Shown here piece by piece: positions 1-7,853 of a stretch of 22,725 bases of DNA (the first letter of the stretch is position 1; the number at the start of each line of letters is the position of its first letter). The stretch covers positions 1 to 22,725 of the forward strand of contig CAZVWR010000054.1 of NCBI GenBank assembly GCA_964630905.1, read 5' to 3'. The notes below the pieces were generated by a model, which was not told where the DNA came from, ran no database searches, and saw only the letters and a program-made list of their open reading frames with translations. The position numbers were made by a program, and so were the translations under genes. The stretch is from JAGOEX01 sp964630905. Lineage in GTDB: Bacteria > UBP6 > UBA1177.

Positions 1-447
1 ATTCGTGAAACTATTGATGGAGGAGACAGAAATAACCGGCTTAGACGTCTTCTTGTCATGGCTGCAATTTACAATGAATTTGTTCCTGCTCTTGAAACCA
101 TAAAAGATGTGTTCTTTTCTTCTGATTTTGCTGTTGTATACGAAGATGTTATGAAAAAATACTTTGAAGGTGAAGATTTGATGGTGATTTCGGAAAAACT
201 TGATCCTGAGGAAGTTATAAACGCTGAACTCGACAACAGACAGCTGAGTTTTATTGAGCGTACTTTTCGCAGGGAACTTTCATATCTGAGGGTTCAGAAG
301 AACAGTGAGTTGATAAAAATTCTCGAAACAGATGACTCACTTGAAAGTCAGCAGAAAATATCCACACTTATCATGGAAAACAGATCCTTGAAAGAAATAA
401 TGGTCAACAATGAAATAAAAGAACCTGATAAATCTGAGGAGTGCTAA
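1..447 (+). CDS. dnaG: DNA primase DnaG, C-terminal fragment (5' end outside window)
   Basis: The reading frame is open from base 1 to the TAA at 445-447, so this is the 3' end of a longer gene cut by the window; the internal ATG at 58 is not the start. The 148 visible residues are mostly helical and charged (LLVMAAIYNEF near the start, later FIERTFRRELSYLR). They resemble the C-terminal helicase-interacting domain of DnaG, which makes RNA primers at the replication fork and docks on DnaB. No catalytic TOPRIM or zinc motif is visible because those lie upstream. The assignment rests mainly on context: rpoD starts immediately after the stop codon, as in the classic dnaG-rpoD macromolecular-synthesis operon. 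The fold itself is poorly conserved, so identity is inferred rather than read from a diagnostic motif. Confidence 0.8.
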   Translation: MRETIDGGDRNNRLRRLLVMAAIYNEFVPALETIKDVFFSSDFAVVYEDVMKKYFEGEDLMVISEKLDPEEVINAELDNRQLSFIERTFRRELSYLRVQKNSELIKILETDDSLESQQKISTLIMENRSLKEIMVNNEIKEPDKSEEC

Positions 448-2445
448 ATGAGAAAACCCCCTTTTATGATGAGAAAAAAAGATCCTGTTCCAAGAAAAAC
501 CGACTCCAGAGTTCTGCACAAGAAAACTAAAGATGATGAACAGGATGAGAAAATTTCCAGCAAAATTGAACAGTTCCAGAAAGAAGGGAAAAAGCCGAAC
601 ATCTCTTTAAAAAACATTGCCGAAGGGGTTCTTAATTCTGAAGGTAATGTTTCCATTCAGGATATTGACGGCATGATCCCCGAGAATTCGGACTTCGGTG
701 TTGACGATATGGAGATGCTTTTCAATATCCTTGATGATTTCAATGTCGACATAGCAATCGAACCTTCTTCTGATGATGATTCTCCTGTTGTAGAACCTGT
801 TACCGCTATAATGAAGAAAGGGGCGACAACTCATGAAAGAGGCCGGAAAGATCCTTTAAGAATGTATATGCTTACGATCGGTGCAGTTCCTCTTCTCACA
901 AAGGACGGTGAAGTCGAGATCGCCAAAAGGATCGAATCAGGTGAAAAAGAGATAATAAGGATACTCCTTGATTTTTTCATTACTTTCAAAGAGATCGTCA
1001 GCATTCCTGACAAAGTGATGAACGAACAGCTTAACATTAAAGAAATCGTTCGTGAACTTGAAGAGGAGATCGATGATGATGTAAGTGATCTTGAAGAAGA
1101 TGAAGAAGAGGAGGAAACTGTTGTAAATGATGATGACGATGATCTTGACAGTGCTAAGGAAAAGGACAAAACATCGTCAGACAAAAAAAATCAGGATGAT
1201 GTCAAGGATCCGAATATTTCAGACAAAAATCTTGCCCTCATAGAAATGACAAATGCCGCAGTTGAACAGCTTAAAATAGCAAACAGGGAAAGGACTAAAT
1301 TCATTAAAATGGCTGAATCTACGACCATTAAAGAAGAAACAAGAAAAAAACACAGGGAAAACGCAAGAAAGATCATGGACAAAATGATCGAAATAATCCT
1401 TGAAATGCGTCTGAACAAAATCTATCTCAACTCTCTTTGCGAAAAGATCAGACAGTATGAAGAAAAAGCAAAACAACTCCAGAACAATATATCCCACATT
1501 GAAAAAAATATGAATATGACTTTCGACCAGATGGGACAGATCATTGCCAAACCTGATAAATTCCCCCTCATTGATCAGAAAGGATCACACATTGCCGAAA
1601 AATACGCCCTTATCAACCAGACAAAGAGAAGCATAAAGAAACTTGAAGCTGAAACGGCACTTTCGATTGATGAACTGAACAGAAACTCCAAAGCGCTCAG
1701 AGATGCGGAAGAAGCTGTCAGATACGCAAAGAATCAGCTTATTCAGGCAAATTTGAGGCTTGTTGTAAGTATCGCAAAGAAATATAACAACCGCGGTCTT
1801 GATTTCAAAGACATTATCTGCGAAGGGAACATCGGATTGATAAAAGCAGTTGACAAGTTTGAATATTACCGCGGATACAAGTTTTCAACCTATGCAACAT
1901 GGTGGATAAGGCAGTCCATTACAAGAGCGATCGCTGATCAGGGCAGAACAATAAGAATCCCTGTCCACATGATCGAAATGATGAACAAGATCAATAAAAC
2001 CATCAAAGAGCTTACCAACAAACAGGGTTTTGATCCGAGCATATCCGATGTTGCAAAGCAGATGAACCTTCCGGAAGAGAAAATAAGAAAGGTCTGGAGA
2101 AGTGCAAGGGAAACCATATCACTTGAAACTCCGATCGGAGAGGACGAAGACAGTCAGCTTCAGGATTTTGTTGAAGATCCGAAGACCCTTTCGCCTGAAG
2201 ACTATACCGCAAGACAGAACATGGCGGAAATAATCAGAGATCTTTTCAACGGCCTCACGCCCAGAGAAGAAAAAGTTATCAGAATGAGATTCGGCATCGG
2301 TGAAACTGAAACCTATACGCTTGAAGAGATCGGTCGTGAAATGGGCGTTACCAGAGAAAGGATCCGTCAAATTGAAGCTAAGGCAGTGCTTAAACTCAAG
2401 AAAATGCTTAAAACCAGAAAAACTTCCTGGGAAGATTTCATTTAA
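448..2445 (+). CDS. rpoD: Primary RNA polymerase sigma factor RpoD (sigma-70)
   Basis: This 665-residue protein has all regions of a group 1 sigma factor, which directs RNA polymerase to -10/-35 promoters. Region 1.1-like sequence lies at about residues 50-108 and region 1.2 at 134-168 (DPLRMYMLTIG). A long non-conserved region spans about 170-400, with a Glu/Asp-rich tract at about 204-233. Region 2 covers about 420-508, including NLRLVVSIAKKY, FSTYATWWIRQ for -10 recognition and melting, and RTIRIPVHM. Region 3 follows. Region 4, the -35 helix-turn-helix, is at about 601-652 (LTPREEKVIRMRFGIG, GVTRERIRQIE). The ATG directly follows the dnaG stop, with a GAGGA ribosome binding site inside dnaG. 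The large non-conserved region is typical of Proteobacteria and related phyla. The stop overlaps the convergent regulator gene by 4 bases. Confidence 0.97.
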   Translation: MRKPPFMMRKKDPVPRKTDSRVLHKKTKDDEQDEKISSKIEQFQKEGKKPNISLKNIAEGVLNSEGNVSIQDIDGMIPENSDFGVDDMEMLFNILDDFNVDIAIEPSSDDDSPVVEPVTAIMKKGATTHERGRKDPLRMYMLTIGAVPLLTKDGEVEIAKRIESGEKEIIRILLDFFITFKEIVSIPDKVMNEQLNIKEIVRELEEEIDDDVSDLEEDEEEEETVVNDDDDDLDSAKEKDKTSSDKKNQDDVKDPNISDKNLALIEMTNAAVEQLKIANRERTKFIKMAESTTIKEETRKKHRENARKIMDKMIEIILEMRLNKIYLNSLCEKIRQYEEKAKQLQNNISHIEKNMNMTFDQMGQIIAKPDKFPLIDQKGSHIAEKYALINQTKRSIKKLEAETALSIDELNRNSKALRDAEEAVRYAKNQLIQANLRLVVSIAKKYNNRGLDFKDIICEGNIGLIKAVDKFEYYRGYKFSTYATWWIRQSITRAIADQGRTIRIPVHMIEMMNKINKTIKELTNKQGFDPSISDVAKQMNLPEEKIRKVWRSARETISLETPIGEDEDSQLQDFVEDPKTLSPEDYTARQNMAEIIRDLFNGLTPREEKVIRMRFGIGETETYTLEEIGREMGVTRERIRQIEAKAVLKLKKMLKTRKTSWEDFI

Positions 2446-4436
2446 TTATCAGACATTCCGAATTTCTTAAATATCTTATAAAGAGCAACTCTTGATATAC
2501 CTGCGATCTTTGCTGTTGCCGCCATATTTCCGCCCGTCTGCCTGAGCAATGTTGAGAAATATTCCCTTGTGAACTTTTCCATTATTTTTTCTTTTTCAGC
2601 ATGATAGCTTCTGAGATCATTTTCATTTTCAAGAAAAAGCGGAGCATCTGCTGTTGTTTCTTCCATACTTTTTGCAGAAAATATTTCTGAAGGGAGATCT
2701 TCCGGCTTTATTGTGTCTCCATCTGCCATTATAACTGCCTGATTTATTACATTTCTAAGTTGTCTTACATTGCCCGGATAATCATACTGCATAAGTGCGG
2801 AAAGGGCTTTTTTATTAGCCCTTTTTACAGAAGTTTTAAAATTTGCATTGGCTTCCCTGATAAAATTCTCGATAAGGTTGGGAATATCATCTTTATAATC
2901 CCTTAACGGCGGAACCTTTATCGGCACAACATGAAGCCGGTAATACATATCCATCCTGAACTCACCGTTACGGATCATAGATTCAAGATCCCTGCTTGTT
3001 GCCGCAATGACCCTGACATCGACCTTCCTTGCAACTTTACTGCTTCCGACAGGTCTAATTTCTCCGCTCTGCAATGTTCTTAAGAGTTTTACCTGAAGCA
3101 TGATCGGAAGATCGCCTATTTCATCCAGAAAGATCGTTCCCCCTTCCGCCTTCTCAAATTCACCGGTTTTGTTGTAATACGCTCCGGTGAAAGCACCTTT
3201 GACATGGCCGAACATTTCACTTTCAAGCAACTCTGAAGGTATGGCAGCACAATTAAGCGTAACAAAGGGCTTATCTTTTCTCGGACTGTTGAAGTGTATC
3301 GCATGCGCCAGAAGCTCTTTTCCCGTTCCGCTCTCCCCGCGAAGAATAACTGTCGCATCAGTACGGGATGCTCTCTCTATCCTTTTTTCGACATCCTTCC
3401 AACCCTCAGAATGTCCGAGTATCATTATCGCATCACCTCTTTTCGATGTCTCTTCAAAAAGCTGTGCACGCCTTATGAACATTGTTGCTTCTTTTGCAAG
3501 CGCTTTTATCAGTGTCGCATCTTCTTCGCTGAATTCGTCCTTATTCTCAGATTCTATCGCAATAACACCGATCGATCTTTTCTGAAACTCGATCGGAACG
3601 ACAAGAGATGATTTTATTCCCTGAAAAAGCGGATAATAGTTTGGATCGTTCTCTGTGTCGTTGCAGATATACGGCTCATTTGTCTTTATGGCTATTGATG
3701 CAAGACTTTTTTCATCTGTTGCTATTTTTTCAGGAACGATTGACAGTGACTTGCCCTTCACCGCTCTCGGTTCAAACTCAAGTTCACCGGTCTGTTCATT
3801 TAATAGAAGTACACAACCGCATTTGAGCTTTATTTTTCTAAGGGCGAGCTCCAACAGGTTTTCAAGAAGCTTGTTAAGCTCTATGCTGTTAAGGTGACTT
3901 CCGTCAGATGCTTCCGATTGCGCCCCCTTCATTTTCCAAAGCATTTCAGATTCCTTCCCGGCGATCATTTTATTGTATCTTTCTGAAAAGATGCTCCAGA
4001 ACTGAGGCAGAATCGTTTCCGCTATATTTGCTGTTTTTTTAAGATCTGCGTTAGTCGCATGCAATCCGAGAACCGCACCTCTGACACCCTTTTCAAGCCG
4101 TGTCATATCCCAGAACAGGTGATAACCTCTGAAAAACCTCAGACGCTCCTTGTGCCCTGAGTTCTCGAACTTCCCTGAAAATCTTCTGTTCTCATTCTTA
4201 AACATAAATCTGAAAAAACTGATTATGTCGCCATTAATGCTCTGATCGGCCGGAAATATCTGCAATTCTTCCTCATATTTATCCCACAAACCAGCATAAA
4301 TTACTGTTCCCGGCATAAAACCCTGAACAGAAGTGTTAAGTTTTATTACCATATCATCGATATCAGTCGATTTTATTAGTTCTTTGATAACATCAAGAAT
4401 ATTCTTGTATGCATCTCTGTTGGAAATTGCATTCAT
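2442..4436 (-). CDS. Sigma-54-dependent transcriptional activator (GAF, AAA+, Fis-type HTH)
   Basis: This 664-residue bacterial enhancer-binding protein has an N-terminal region (about 1-165) with no receiver motif. A GAF-like sensor domain follows at about 190-325 (CGCVLLLNEQTGELEFEPRA, ending in GVIAIES). The AAA+ sigma-54 interaction domain runs from about 337 to 530, with Walker A GESGTGKE at 367-374, the sigma-54-contacting GAFTGA loop at 414-419 and Walker B TIFLDEIG at 434-441. A Fis-type helix-turn-helix is at about 633-660 (NMAATAKIAGISRVALYKIF). All remodelling motifs look intact, so an active ATPase that opens sigma-54 promoters is expected; rpoN is not in the window. The lack of a phosphorylation domain suggests it senses a small molecule or partner protein through GAF, as in FhlA/NorR-type regulators. 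A strong GGAGG lies 5 bases before the ATG, and a dyad lies upstream at 4471-4494. The target genes are unknown. Confidence 0.93.
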   Translation of the reverse strand: MNAISNRDAYKNILDVIKELIKSTDIDDMVIKLNTSVQGFMPGTVIYAGLWDKYEEELQIFPADQSINGDIISFFRFMFKNENRRFSGKFENSGHKERLRFFRGYHLFWDMTRLEKGVRGAVLGLHATNADLKKTANIAETILPQFWSIFSERYNKMIAGKESEMLWKMKGAQSEASDGSHLNSIELNKLLENLLELALRKIKLKCGCVLLLNEQTGELEFEPRAVKGKSLSIVPEKIATDEKSLASIAIKTNEPYICNDTENDPNYYPLFQGIKSSLVVPIEFQKRSIGVIAIESENKDEFSEEDATLIKALAKEATMFIRRAQLFEETSKRGDAIMILGHSEGWKDVEKRIERASRTDATVILRGESGTGKELLAHAIHFNSPRKDKPFVTLNCAAIPSELLESEMFGHVKGAFTGAYYNKTGEFEKAEGGTIFLDEIGDLPIMLQVKLLRTLQSGEIRPVGSSKVARKVDVRVIAATSRDLESMIRNGEFRMDMYYRLHVVPIKVPPLRDYKDDIPNLIENFIREANANFKTSVKRANKKALSALMQYDYPGNVRQLRNVINQAVIMADGDTIKPEDLPSEIFSAKSMEETTADAPLFLENENDLRSYHAEKEKIMEKFTREYFSTLLRQTGGNMAATAKIAGISRVALYKIFKKFGMSDN

Positions 4437-4464
4437 GATAACCTCCGTTTACATTAAAACTGAG

Positions 4465-4495
4465 AAAATATGACATTTTACTGATAAAGTGTCAA
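4465..4495 (-). promoter_or_regulatory. Candidate promoter of the sigma-54 activator gene
   Basis: On the minus strand a perfect TTGACA (4490-4495) is followed 19 bases later by TATTTT (4465-4470); a 17-base spacer would give CATATT instead. It is the only gap (65 bp) between rnhB and the regulator. The -10 match is mediocre and the spacing long, so this is tentative. Confidence 0.4.
4471..4494. promoter_or_regulatory. Near-perfect dyad (10-bp arms, 4-base centre): operator or terminator
   Basis: TGACATTTTA and TAAAGTGTCA flank CTGA; the arms pair with one T-G wobble. The dyad lies in the candidate spacer and -35 box, which suits an operator, possibly for autoregulation by the downstream activator. 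It also follows the rnhB stop by 7 bases, so an RNA hairpin terminating the hemW-rnhB transcript is possible, although the T-rich tail after it is short. Confidence 0.5.
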
Positions 4496-4501
4496 TTTAA
4501 T

Positions 4502-5128
4502 TTAAAACAGTTTCATCTGTTCGTGTCTGATGTCTGCTTTGAGTTTGAAACTTTTGCGGTAGATTTCGCAGGGTCCGATCTTTTCAAGTATTTCGTAATG
4601 TTCGCTTGTTGCATAACCTTTGTGGAGGTCGAGTTTATACTCCGGATAAATGAGTGCAAGCCGGTTCATTATTCTGTCTCTCTGCGTTTTTGCGAGGATT
4701 GATGCGGCGGCAATGTTGACACTTTTTGAGTCTCCTTTGACAACTGCTTCTTCAAGATCAAATTTGCCTGTCACTCTGTTTCCGTCTATCAGAACTATCT
4801 GTTTTCCTTCAACTTTTCTTTTAACTCTTTCAATGCACTTAGCCATTCCAAACATTGTCGCATGAAGAATATTAAGTTCGTCAATGATTTTTGGAGAAAC
4901 TGAATAGACTGCCCAGACACTGTTTTTTATAATTTTAGGAAGAAGTTCAAGCCGCTTTTTTTCTGAGAGTTTCTTTGAATCGTTCAGTCCCTCAATATCG
5001 CAGAAAAGACAGACCGCGGCAGTTACAACCGGTCCGCATAAAGGTCCCCTTCCCGCTTCATCAACTCCGATGACTGAAAAGCCCTTGATCTGATAATTTC
5101 TATCAATTTCCCCAATTAAACCGTTCAT
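4502..5128 (-). CDS. rnhB: Ribonuclease HII
   Basis: This 208-residue type 2 RNase H removes RNA from RNA/DNA hybrids and incises at misincorporated ribonucleotides. The signature GVDEAGRGPLCGPV starts at residue 21 with acidic catalytic residues D23 and E24. Further acidic positions fit D115 in VLIDGN and D133 in VKGDSK, followed by NIAAASILAKTQRDR and HKGYAT. Length is normal for the family (about 200). The ATG overlaps the hemW stop as ATGA, with AAGG just upstream, so translation is coupled to hemW. Confidence 0.96.
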   Translation of the reverse strand: MNGLIGEIDRNYQIKGFSVIGVDEAGRGPLCGPVVTAAVCLFCDIEGLNDSKKLSEKKRLELLPKIIKNSVWAVYSVSPKIIDELNILHATMFGMAKCIERVKRKVEGKQIVLIDGNRVTGKFDLEEAVVKGDSKSVNIAAASILAKTQRDRIMNRLALIYPEYKLDLHKGYATSEHYEILEKIGPCEIYRKSFKLKADIRHEQMKLF

Positions 5129-6237
5129 TCCTTAATACCTTCAAACAATCTCAGAAGCACATGATTTAAAAAATTCAGTCCTTTCTCATAGCACCTTATA
5201 ACACTTTTATCAATCACTATCAACTCTTCCTCAATAAGCTCATCAACCACTTTTTTTTCAAACATCTGCTCAAATGATTTGTTAAATATCTCATTGAATT
5301 TGTTGAGTTTTATCCCTTCAACTACTCTAAGCCCCATCAGCAGGAATTCCATTATCAGTTCATTTTTGTCAGGATAATATCTGCTTAGTCCGTCACCGTT
5401 TATGAAAGATTCCAGATCTTCAACATAAAAACTGTGTTCTCTTTTATTTTCAATGAACGATTTCGCCCCTGCACCAATTCCAAGCCATGAATCAAAATTC
5501 CAGTAAAGCATGTTGTGAACTGATTCTTTCCCTTTTTGAGAATAGTTGCTTATCTCATATTTTTCAATTCCTCTGTTTTTCAAAAATTCCACGATTGCTT
5601 CTTCCTGCTTCATCGTTTCATCTTCATCGATCAACATTGGAGCATTCTTTTTTTCAGGCGGCATATATTGATAAGCGGAAACATGAACAGGGTTGACAAG
5701 TTTAAAAACATTTTCAAGTTCTTCTGTAATATTGCGGTCTTTGCCAACCCCATAGATCATATCAATTGAAATGTTGTCAAAGTTGTCATTTATCAGTGGA
5801 AGCGCTTCTTTCATTTGAGCAACACTCACCCTTCTATTCATCTCTTTAAGCACATTATCATCAAATGCCTGGACACCTGCACTTATTCTATTCACACCTG
5901 AATTCTTTAAACTTTTCAACCATTTATCACTAATATCAGCAGGATTGACCTCAACTGTTATCTCCATCTTTTTAATATCGCATCCAAGTTCACTCACAGC
6001 GTTTAAAAGATCTGAAAAAAACTCTTCATCCATCACTGAAGGGGTTCCTCCGCCGACATAAAGCGAGACAATTTCAGTCCCAATGAGTTCATCAAACCGC
6101 TCAATCAGTTCACTTATCACCTTATCACCGTAAATTCTCATGATCTCGCGGTCTTTGATCACAATGCTATAAAAATCGCAGTAACCGCACCTTTTCACAC
6201 AAAACGGAATATGAATGTAAATCCCTGACTTTTTCAT
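5125..6237 (-). CDS. hemW: HemW-type radical SAM protein (heme chaperone)
   Basis: The 370-residue protein starts with IYIHIPFC and carries the radical SAM cluster motif C-x3-C-x2-C at C13, C17 and C20. VGGGTPS follows at about 61-67. The HNMLYW motif at 241-246 matches the HNxxYW signature that separates HemW from the coproporphyrinogen dehydrogenase HemN. HemW proteins bind heme and a 4Fe-4S cluster and are thought to deliver heme to respiratory enzymes; many are annotated as oxygen-independent coproporphyrinogen III oxidases. A GAGG ribosome binding site lies upstream of the ATG. The gene begins a two-gene unit with rnhB. I favour HemW over HemN because of the HNxxYW motif and the lack of the longer HemN N-terminus. 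Confidence 0.92.
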   Translation of the reverse strand: MKKSGIYIHIPFCVKRCGYCDFYSIVIKDREIMRIYGDKVISELIERFDELIGTEIVSLYVGGGTPSVMDEEFFSDLLNAVSELGCDIKKMEITVEVNPADISDKWLKSLKNSGVNRISAGVQAFDDNVLKEMNRRVSVAQMKEALPLINDNFDNISIDMIYGVGKDRNITEELENVFKLVNPVHVSAYQYMPPEKKNAPMLIDEDETMKQEEAIVEFLKNRGIEKYEISNYSQKGKESVHNMLYWNFDSWLGIGAGAKSFIENKREHSFYVEDLESFINGDGLSRYYPDKNELIMEFLLMGLRVVEGIKLNKFNEIFNKSFEQMFEKKVVDELIEEELIVIDKSVIRCYEKGLNFLNHVLLRLFEGIKE

Positions 6238-6263
6238 ATATCACCTCAAAAAATCCGATGAAC

Positions 6264-6293
6264 ATTAACACAGTTTAGATATTTTTACGACAA
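6264..6293 (-). promoter_or_regulatory. Weak candidate promoter for hemW-rnhB
   Basis: Minus-strand TTGTCG (6288-6293), an 18-base spacer, then GTTAAT (6264-6269); each box matches the sigma-70 consensus at four of six positions. It is in the right place, 27 bp before the hemW start, but the match is modest. Confidence 0.3.
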
Positions 6294-6297
6294 TTTA

Positions 6298-6318
6298 ATA
6301 AATTCGTGCAAAATTGTG
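6298..6318. repeat. Degenerate copy (A) of the 21-bp intergenic core repeat
   Basis: ATAAATTCG, four variable bases (TGCA), then AAATTGTG. It matches the core units at 7794-7814 and 9707-9727 at 19 of 21 positions, differing at the 10th and 13th bases. It stands alone, without the 32-bp tandem partner, between the ATPase gene end and the hemW promoter region. Confidence 0.75.
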
Positions 6319-6329
6319 GTTTTCACAAA

Positions 6330-6423
6330 TTCCACAGACAAAAAAATCCGATATTTTTTAAGCTGAACACAAAAATTATCCGATATTTTTTAATATAAGC
6401 ACTAAAATTATCCGATTTTGAAG
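6330..6423. repeat. Three imperfect tandem repeats (32, 32, 30 bp) covering the ATPase gene 3' end
   Basis: Read on the minus strand, units at 6394-6423, 6362-6393 and 6330-6361 follow one another without gaps. The first contains the last codons and stop of the ATPase gene (AAAATCGGATAATTTT). The next two carry TTAAAAAATATCGGAT followed by a T-rich run. A further ATCGGATTTTTT occurs near 6245-6259. The AT-rich self-complementary sequence AAAAAAT-ATCGG-ATTTTTT in the last unit, followed by T residues, could also form a weak transcription terminator for the ATPase gene. Confidence 0.8.
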
Positions 6424-7733
6424 ATTTCAGGTATCAGATACGGTGGAATGAACTCAATTTCCTTGTCACCGGTATTTTCAACATGCGGTTTTCCGGTATA
6501 TATTACAAAACCTTTTTTAGCGTTCATGTCGTTCATAAATTCAAGAAGCTGATTTACGGGCTTTAATGACGGCTTGTCTGCGAGCTTGACTTCAACGGGG
6601 ATTGTCATGTTATTGTGCCTGACTATGAAATCAACTTCGTTCCTTGACTTATTGTTCTTTTTATAGGTCGTTATCATTCTCAGCGACCCTGCATAGGTCA
6701 CAAGTTCCTGTAGGACAACATTTTCAAGCAGTTTTGCAGACACTTCATTTCCGTTTTTCAAAGAAACCGGCATCATTGAGTTTATAAGAAAATTCATTAT
6801 TCCGGTATCAAAAACATATTTTTTTGAACTGTATCCTTTCTTTGAAGTCTGCTGAAAGGTTTCGTTGTTAAGATAATAAGCAATATGCCACGATCTCAAC
6901 GCTTCCAGTACTTTCGGTAGTATTATTCTGTAAGATGGTGAATCTGTTGAAAGAATTGTGCTGTTCGTTGTGGGAAACGCAACATTGTGACCGATGGTTT
7001 TCAGGCAGTGCTCCATCAAAGTTCCGTACTGGACAGCATGTGTGCGGTTTTCTCTATCATTGTGAATATATCTGTCAGCATCTCTGTAAAAGTTGTTAAG
7101 AAGTGATTCAAAATGGATCAGCAGCGGTTCTTTTTCAATATATGCACTGACTATTCCGGGCAACCCGCCTGCAAAAATGAACTGTTCGTACTGACTCATT
7201 AAAATTTCATGAATATTTTCATCAAGAACACCTGATGAATCAAAAAGAAGATCAAAATAATTCTCCTTATTTGAAAATCTTAAGAATTCCCTGAAATTCA
7301 TTGGCCTCATAACAATTTCAAGAACTCTTCCGACAGGCATCGGCATATTTTCATCAAAAAGATTGGAAAGAATTGATCCGGAAAGAATCACTTTCTGATC
7401 TGTCCATTCACGATGCATCTGCATTATGAATTTTCCAAGCGATTTTGATGCCTGTGCCTCATCAATTATCAGAATTCTTTTTCCATCGGGCTTAAAATTA
7501 AAGAACTGAACAAGATAATTTGAGAACTTTTCAAAAGTATCTGCATTTTTCAGTGACTGGACTTCCGTGTTTTCATCCCACAGATTTATTATCAGTTTTT
7601 CTTTATCGTATTTGAAATTCTGAAGCATTGTGGTCTTGCCTGTCTGCCTTGCTCCGCTTATCAGGATGATCCTTGAGACAGAAGAGTTAAGCAAATTAAT
7701 TAAATCTTTTTCAATGTCTCTTTTTACATACAT
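6408..7733 (-). CDS. AAA+ ATPase with C-terminal DUF4143 (AAA_14/DUF4143 family)
   Basis: In this 441-residue protein the Walker A GARQTGKT is at 27-34, preceded by RIILISG, and the Walker B ILIIDEAQ is at 87-94. VILSGS (115-120) and the family-typical RPMNFREFLRF (143-153) follow. The C-terminal part has LLENVVLQEL (334-343), EVDFIV (366-371) and IPVEVK (378-383), the nuclease-like core of DUF4143. The length is typical. These COG1373-type ATPases are widespread, often multicopy and patchily distributed; their function is unknown and some have been discussed with toxin or defence loci. A GAGG lies 6 bases before the ATG. It has its own promoter on an inverted repeat and is followed by tandem repeats resembling its 3' end, unlike any neighbour. 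Horizontal acquisition is plausible but not shown. Confidence 0.93.
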   Translation of the reverse strand: MYVKRDIEKDLINLLNSSVSRIILISGARQTGKTTMLQNFKYDKEKLIINLWDENTEVQSLKNADTFEKFSNYLVQFFNFKPDGKRILIIDEAQASKSLGKFIMQMHREWTDQKVILSGSILSNLFDENMPMPVGRVLEIVMRPMNFREFLRFSNKENYFDLLFDSSGVLDENIHEILMSQYEQFIFAGGLPGIVSAYIEKEPLLIHFESLLNNFYRDADRYIHNDRENRTHAVQYGTLMEHCLKTIGHNVAFPTTNSTILSTDSPSYRIILPKVLEALRSWHIAYYLNNETFQQTSKKGYSSKKYVFDTGIMNFLINSMMPVSLKNGNEVSAKLLENVVLQELVTYAGSLRMITTYKKNNKSRNEVDFIVRHNNMTIPVEVKLADKPSLKPVNQLLEFMNDMNAKKGFVIYTGKPHVENTGDKEIEFIPPYLIPEIFKIG

Positions 7734-7764
7734 TTTTCACCTCATGATCCATTTACACAAAAGG

Positions 7765-7792
7765 ATTATCGTCGAATTTATGCGCCTGTCAA
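7765..7792 (-). promoter_or_regulatory. Sigma-70-like promoter of the DUF4143 ATPase gene
   Basis: On the minus strand TTGACA (7787-7792) is exact, the spacer is 16 bases, and the -10 is GATAAT (7765-7770, five of six). It lies 32 bp upstream of the start codon. The -35 box falls in the loop of the inverted repeat at 7773-7802, so a protein binding that repeat would block the promoter. Confidence 0.65.
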
Positions 7793-7802
7793 CATAAATT
7801 CG
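7773..7802. promoter_or_regulatory. Perfect 10-bp inverted repeat over the ATPase promoter (likely operator)
   Basis: CGAATTTATG (7773-7782) and CATAAATTCG (7793-7802) are exact reverse complements separated by 10 bases. The right arm is the beginning of the intergenic core repeat unit, so the left arm is a partial core in the opposite orientation. The dyad covers the -35 box and most of the spacer. An operator role is inference. Confidence 0.6.
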
Positions 7803-7847
7803 CGCGAAATTGTGTGAAATTTGACATAAATTCGCACGAAATTGTGA
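7792..7847. repeat. 56-bp intergenic repeat, copy B (two 32-bp-spaced core units)
   Basis: It is identical base for base to 9705-9760. It holds two 21-bp cores at 7794-7814 and 7826-7846, starting 32 bp apart, that differ at a single base (TTCGCGCGAA versus TTCGCACGAA). The first core contains a perfect 10-bp palindrome. The element lies between the stop codon of the outer-membrane-like gene (6 bp away) and the promoter of the ATPase gene. Confidence 0.92.
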
Positions 7848-7853
7848 GTTGGA

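Noticed and set aside
831..1184. Serine-rich minus-strand ORF of 117 codons
   Set aside because: It is the antisense of the acidic Glu/Asp codons of rpoD; composition alone explains the open frame.
4437..4501. A -24/-12 sigma-54 promoter for the activator gene
   Set aside because: No TGGC-N7-TGC-like pair was found by eye in this gap or in the other intergenic gaps.
7792..7847. 32-bp periodicity suggesting a small CRISPR array
   Set aside because: Only two units occur, and the sequence between cores is itself repeated between copies B and C, so there are no unique spacers; no cas genes are nearby.
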